DNA of 46,768 nucleotides. Source: F23-D06 sp963620035 (lineage in GTDB: Bacteria > Bacteroidota > Bacteroidia > Bacteroidales > WCHB1-69). A model generated the notes under the pieces. That model saw only the letters and a program-made list of their open reading frames with translations, was not told the origin of the DNA and ran no database searches. The position numbers and the translations under genes are program-made. Below are positions 43,804-46,768 of this stretch, in pieces. Every line of letters starts with the position of its first letter. The stretch's first letter is position 1. The stretch lies in contig CAVEXN010000019.1 in NCBI GenBank assembly GCA_963620035.1, forward strand, positions 1 through 46,768, given 5' to 3'.

Positions 43804-45045
43804 CTATTTTTTCTTATGACGGTTTCTGCGTTCAAGTTCCGTTGGCTCTATTGCCATCTTGTCGCCGTGCAGCAGCGAAGCCACGCCTTCGGTTCTCATC
43901 TCGTCGTGTCCTCTGTAAGCAGTATTGGGCTCATAACTGTCAGGCTCTGTGTAAGTGGTGATGACACCCTCAAAGTTGCGCAGTATTACTCTGTTAGGAC
44001 TTTGGGAGATGACATAGTTCGGCATCACAGGGATCTTGCCGCCGCCGCCAGGGGCATCCACAACGAACGTGGGAACGCAGAACCCGGAAGTGTGGCCTCG
44101 CAGGTTTTCCATGATTTCGATACCCTTTGACACCGGGGTGCGGAAATGCTCGAGACCCATTGAAAGGTCGCATTGATAGATGTAATACGGGCGTACACGC
44201 ATCTTGACCAGATTGTGTACCAGGTCCATCATAATGGTCGTGTCGTCATTTACGCCTTTGAGCAGCACCGACTGGTTGCCCAACGGAATGCCTGCATCGG
44301 CAAGTTTGGCACAAGCGGCAGCCGACTCGGGAGTCACCTCGTTAGAGTGGTTGAAATGGGTGTTGACCCAAATCGGGTGATATTTCTTGAGCATGTTCAC
44401 AAGGTCATCGGTGATACGCTGCGGGCAGACCACAGGCGTACGGGTTCCCAAACGAATAATTTCAACGTGCGGAATAGCCCTCAACTGTTGGATGATCCAC
44501 TCGAGCAAGCTATCGCCAACCATCAAGGCGTCGCCGCCGGAAAGGAGCACGTCGCGGACTTGCGGTGTGCGGGCTATATAGTCAATAGCACCCTTGATGC
44601 GGTCTTTCGGTGATTCACAGTCGTGCTGCCCGGCAAATCTTCTGCGTGTGCAGTGACGGCAGTACATCGAGCACTGGTCGGTAATCAAGAACAACACCCT
44701 GTCCGGGTAACGGTGCGTAAGACCGGGCACTGGAGAATCCTCGTCCTCATGCAGCGGATCCAGCAAGTCAGCAGCCGACTGGTGCACCTCTGCTCCCGTA
44801 GGAATAGCCTGACGGCGGATAGGACAATGGGGATTGGTGGGGTCAATGAGGCTCAAGTAATAGGGGGTGATTGCCATTCTGAGGGTCTGCAATGATTTTG
44901 AAACGCCCTCTTCCTCTTCCGGAGTAAGTTTGATGTACTGTTTGAGTTCTTCTAAGGTCTCTATTCTGTTCTTGACCTGCCATTTCCAGTCGTTCCATTC
45001 TGCGTCAGAAACATTAGGGAACAACTCTTTTCTTCTGCTGGACAT
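43804..45045 (-). CDS. kamA: Lysine 2,3-aminomutase (KamA family)
   Basis: A radical SAM, PLP-dependent enzyme that moves the amino group of L-lysine to carbon 3. It has the cluster motif CSMYCRHC followed by TRRR, the DVLLSGGDAL strand, and the PLP lysine in APGGGGKIPVMPNY. The N-terminal segment ELFPNVSDAEWNDWKWQVKN is characteristic. The length of 413 fits the family. The usual lysine fermentation partners (kamD/E, kdd) are not in view. It heads the kamA-kdsA-TMTC operon. Confidence 0.93.
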   Translation of the reverse strand: MSSRRKELFPNVSDAEWNDWKWQVKNRIETLEELKQYIKLTPEEEEGVSKSLQTLRMAITPYYLSLIDPTNPHCPIRRQAIPTGAEVHQSAADLLDPLHEDEDSPVPGLTHRYPDRVLFLITDQCSMYCRHCTRRRFAGQHDCESPKDRIKGAIDYIARTPQVRDVLLSGGDALMVGDSLLEWIIQQLRAIPHVEIIRLGTRTPVVCPQRITDDLVNMLKKYHPIWVNTHFNHSNEVTPESAAACAKLADAGIPLGNQSVLLKGVNDDTTIMMDLVHNLVKMRVRPYYIYQCDLSMGLEHFRTPVSKGIEIMENLRGHTSGFCVPTFVVDAPGGGGKIPVMPNYVISQSPNRVILRNFEGVITTYTEPDSYEPNTAYRGHDEMRTEGVASLLHGDKMAIEPTELERRNRHKKK

Positions 45046-45077
45046 ATCCTTTATTATTTTATGTTATTGTTGTTATG

Positions 45078-45109
45078 AAAAAGCGCACTTCAGGTGCGCG
45101 GCAAAAATA
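45078..45109 (-). promoter_or_regulatory. kamA promoter overlapped by a terminator hairpin
   Basis: On the minus strand the -7 box TATTTTTG (45102-45109) is followed at once by GCGCAC-CTGAA-GTGCGC (45083-45099) and five T (45078-45082). The hairpin could end transcription from the upstream genes. It would also form the very 5' end of the kamA transcript. Confidence 0.6.
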
Positions 45110-45131
45110 CAAAAATTAGTGTTCGTTTTTC

Positions 45132-45923
45132 TTACTCTCCCGATGCCTCGAAATTGACCGCCCGCGCATCATCTCTGCCGGAAACGGAGAGTCCTTTGCG
45201 AGTCATATTCCGCAGCTCTGCAAGGATAAAGTCGCGGAAAATCACCGACGTATATCGGCTGCTCTCGTACTTTATGTCTGACAAGATGCCGTCGCCGCCC
45301 TCGGAGATGAAGTTCAGCGTAACCAGTTTGTATAGGCTGTCGGGCGCAATGGGGCGACCGCCCACAAGCACCTTTTCTGGCACACCGTTCCGAAACTGGA
45401 TCTCCATCCCCGAATAGGCCGCGCTCATCTGACTGAACCTGAAACGGTCAATGGCCCTCTGCAGTTCGCTTCCCTTTAGGGTAACGGTCACAATGTAATT
45501 GTCGAATGGGGAAACTTTGTAAACATCTCCTACTGTAATATCGCCTTTCGGGAAACAGGAACGGATTCCGCCGAAGTTGAGAATTGCCACGTCACAATTC
45601 CTGCCGTCTGTATAGACCGGTACTTTTGCCAGCAGCAAGTCGGTCAGGAAGTTGGAGAGACTGCTCTGCGGAGGTGACGAGAACATAGCCTCATCGGAAT
45701 ATCCGACTTTGACGTTCATTCTCTTGTCCAGCCTGCCCTTCCGGACAGACACGTAGCGGGCGAGTTTAGGGTCAATCTTGTGGTCAAACGTCGTGTCGAG
45801 GCATATCGTCTGATAGCGGCTACAGTATTGCACGAAAGGCTGTTGAGCAAAACCTGAAGCAATGCCCGCCACTATAAACGCACCCGTAATCAACAATTGC
45901 TTAATGAGACTATCTGTCTGCAT
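45132..45923 (-). CDS. 5'-nucleotidase C-terminal domain protein, exported
   Basis: A signal peptide (LLITGAFIVAGIASGFAQQ) precedes a domain of the UshA/5'-nucleotidase C-terminal type, which carries the substrate-binding half. Typical are SNFLTDLLLA, CDVAILNFGGIRSCFPKGDI, VYKVSPFDNYIVTVTLKGSE and the closing LNFISEGGDG. In many Bacteroidales this half is a separate gene followed by the metallophosphatase half; here kamA follows instead, so the catalytic partner must be elsewhere or lost. It overlaps the upstream nitroreductase gene by 14 bases. Confidence 0.85.
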   Translation of the reverse strand: MQTDSLIKQLLITGAFIVAGIASGFAQQPFVQYCSRYQTICLDTTFDHKIDPKLARYVSVRKGRLDKRMNVKVGYSDEAMFSSPPQSSLSNFLTDLLLAKVPVYTDGRNCDVAILNFGGIRSCFPKGDITVGDVYKVSPFDNYIVTVTLKGSELQRAIDRFRFSQMSAAYSGMEIQFRNGVPEKVLVGGRPIAPDSLYKLVTLNFISEGGDGILSDIKYESSRYTSVIFRDFILAELRNMTRKGLSVSGRDDARAVNFEASGE

Positions 45924-46602
45924 AGCCGACTGGCTGTGCCAAGACTGCCTTTCCGTTCAGATTGAGTTTTTGGGCAATCAAAGGGCGGTCAATTGAGCCC
46001 ATCACCACAGTATTCATATTGTTGGCTGCGCAGAAAAGATATACGTTTTGGCTGACGTAGGCGGCATCTGTAGCACCATAGAACTCTTTTCCGGCATCGT
46101 CAAAACCCTTCATTTTTTCATAGTTGGCCACAAACAGCAAGGTGAGCGGCGCCGACATGATCATATCTGAACCACGCGAAGTAAGGACAGGTCGCAAGTC
46201 GCCTCCGGAAACCCGCTTCAACACGTTCTCTTTAGGTTCATACAGATAAACACCTTCTTTCATACAAACATAAACATCGATTTCCTGTGCGTTGCGTGCC
46301 GACGGAGCCGTGCGTTTGCCATTTTGTTCTCGATTGATGCCGTTAGCGCACCAAAGCAGATTGGCTATATCCTGATCTGATAGCATCTTATCTGAAAAGG
46401 TTCGGTTGGTCTGACGGTTCTTCAATACTTCATACAAGGGGGCTCCACCCCCGGTTTCCGGTTTTTGCAATTTAATATCTTGTGCCATAACTGTAGATAA
46501 ATTCCATACACAAACGACGGTCGTCACAAGAACGGCCTTGAGGGTAGCGGTTTTTAATGTTCTCTTCCCTGAATTTCTAATGAAGCTTTTCATATTGGTC
46601 AT
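45910..46602 (-). CDS. Exported SagB-type nitroreductase-family oxidoreductase
   Basis: An FMN-dependent nitroreductase fold: LYEVLKNRQTNRTFSDKMLS, LLWCANGINREQNGKRTAPS and the FCAANNMNTVVMGSIDRPL region. It resembles the SagB/ThcOx group, which oxidises thiazoline or oxazoline rings in peptides, but the family is broad. A signal peptide (VLVTTVVCVWNLSTVMA) suggests export, unusual for a flavoenzyme unless it is folded before Tat export or binds FMN in the periplasm. Two or more ATGs compete (46602 and 46593, MKSFIRN). It is the first gene of the operon and is followed by the 5'-nucleotidase half. Confidence 0.85.
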   Translation of the reverse strand: MTNMKSFIRNSGKRTLKTATLKAVLVTTVVCVWNLSTVMAQDIKLQKPETGGGAPLYEVLKNRQTNRTFSDKMLSDQDIANLLWCANGINREQNGKRTAPSARNAQEIDVYVCMKEGVYLYEPKENVLKRVSGGDLRPVLTSRGSDMIMSAPLTLLFVANYEKMKGFDDAGKEFYGATDAAYVSQNVYLFCAANNMNTVVMGSIDRPLIAQKLNLNGKAVLAQPVGYADR

Positions 46603-46621
46603 ATTTTGTCTTTAAACGCGG

Positions 46622-46629
46622 CAAACATA
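46622..46629 (-). promoter_or_regulatory. Promoter -7 box for the nitroreductase operon
   Basis: On the minus strand TATGTTTG fits TAnnTTTG, about 20 bases before the first ATG. A TTG about 18 bases upstream could be the -33 element. Confidence 0.55.
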
Positions 46630-46655
46630 CAAAAAATTTGATTGCAAGTGAAGCG

Positions 46656-46692
46656 TAAAAAAGAGGGGTGAACATTTCTGCTCACCCCTCTT
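46656..46692 (-). terminator. Terminator of the gene entering from the right edge
   Basis: AAGAGGGGTGA (46661-46671) pairs with TCACCCCTCTT (46682-46692); on the minus strand a T run follows. It lies 22 bases beyond the stop of the partial gene. Confidence 0.8.
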
Positions 46693-46713
46693 GAAAACGT
46701 ATTGCTGAATGAT

Positions 46714-46768
46714 CTACCGTTTTGTGAACGGTTTCACAATGGTGCCCCTGTCGGTGAATATTCTCGCG
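46714..46768 (-). CDS. C-terminal end of an unidentified protein (partial)
   Basis: On the minus strand a frame from the right edge ends RIFTDRGTIVKPFTKR with TAG at 46714-46716. Its distance to a strong terminator supports a real gene end. Seventeen codons are too few to name the family. Confidence 0.4.
   Translation of the reverse strand, partial: ARIFTDRGTIVKPFTKR

Noticed and set aside
45910..46602. Nitroreductase as a maturation enzyme of the peptide operon
   Set aside because: SagB-type enzymes oxidise azolines in peptides, but this one is 6 kb away, exported, and in a different operon, with no cyclodehydratase gene in the window.

Overview
The window looks like the chromosome of an anaerobic member of the Bacteroidales, probably Prevotellaceae-like. 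The signs are: anaerobic ribonucleotide reductase (nrdD/nrdG) with no aerobic enzyme nearby; repeated promoter -7 boxes of the Bacteroidetes form TAnnTTTG at most transcription-unit starts, with few Shine-Dalgarno sites; families typical of the phylum (DUF4468, DUF4837, PG0541-type transporter partner, CHU_C domain, a GG-leader peptide system); and a host G+C near 50 percent. These taxonomic statements are inference. No rRNA, tRNA or CRISPR array was recognised.

Layout. 1-5.6 kb: the tail of an unknown gene, hflX, a decayed HTH gene, the nrdD-nrdG operon and a SIMPL-domain protein. 5.75-11.06 kb: an A+T-richer defence island with two restriction-modification systems arranged tail to tail. An adenine methyltransferase is followed by an AlwI-like nuclease gene broken by one frameshift. 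From the other side, a cytosine-C5 methyltransferase is followed by only the C-terminal part of a second nuclease. A shattered AraC regulator lies between them. Both methyltransferases look intact and both nucleases are broken. 11.1-20.8 kb: core genes (lptB, SRPBCC protein, mscL, pyrC, xseA, folA), then envelope proteins (DUF4468, MbnP-like, DUF4837), an ECF sigma factor with a membrane partner carrying a CHU_C domain, and a BtuF-like metal or cobalamin binding lipoprotein. 20.8-33 kb (mostly minus strand): mutA (methylmalonyl-CoA mutase small subunit), a tripartite RND efflux operon with its PII-like partner, a fused lipoate ligase-lipoyl synthase, and a split ThrE-type exporter. 32.5-34.1 kb (plus strand): a ferredoxin-like protein and a NUDIX regulator.

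34.2-40.3 kb (minus strand) is the most interesting region: a peptide natural product (RiPP or bacteriocin-like) operon. In transcription order it holds two small precursors with double-glycine leaders and related six-cysteine cores; a radical SAM/SPASM maturase reduced by an apparently in-frame internal deletion to its first 17 residues plus the SPASM domain; an exported S41 protease; a C39-peptidase ABC exporter; and an HlyD-type adaptor. The exporter would cut the leaders after GG and secrete the cores. The maturase can no longer do radical chemistry, so the product may now be a purely disulfide-bonded peptide.

40.3-46.8 kb: a 660-base spacer with a tiny ORF and a strong hairpin, a TMTC-like multi-TM TPR protein, kdsA, a lysine 2,3-aminomutase (kamA), a 5'-nucleotidase C-terminal-domain protein and an exported SagB-type nitroreductase, ending in the tail of another gene. 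Recurring themes are gene decay (HTH gene, AraC, two nucleases, an AAA ATPase stub, the radical SAM gene) and separated partners (mutA without mutB, xseA without xseB).
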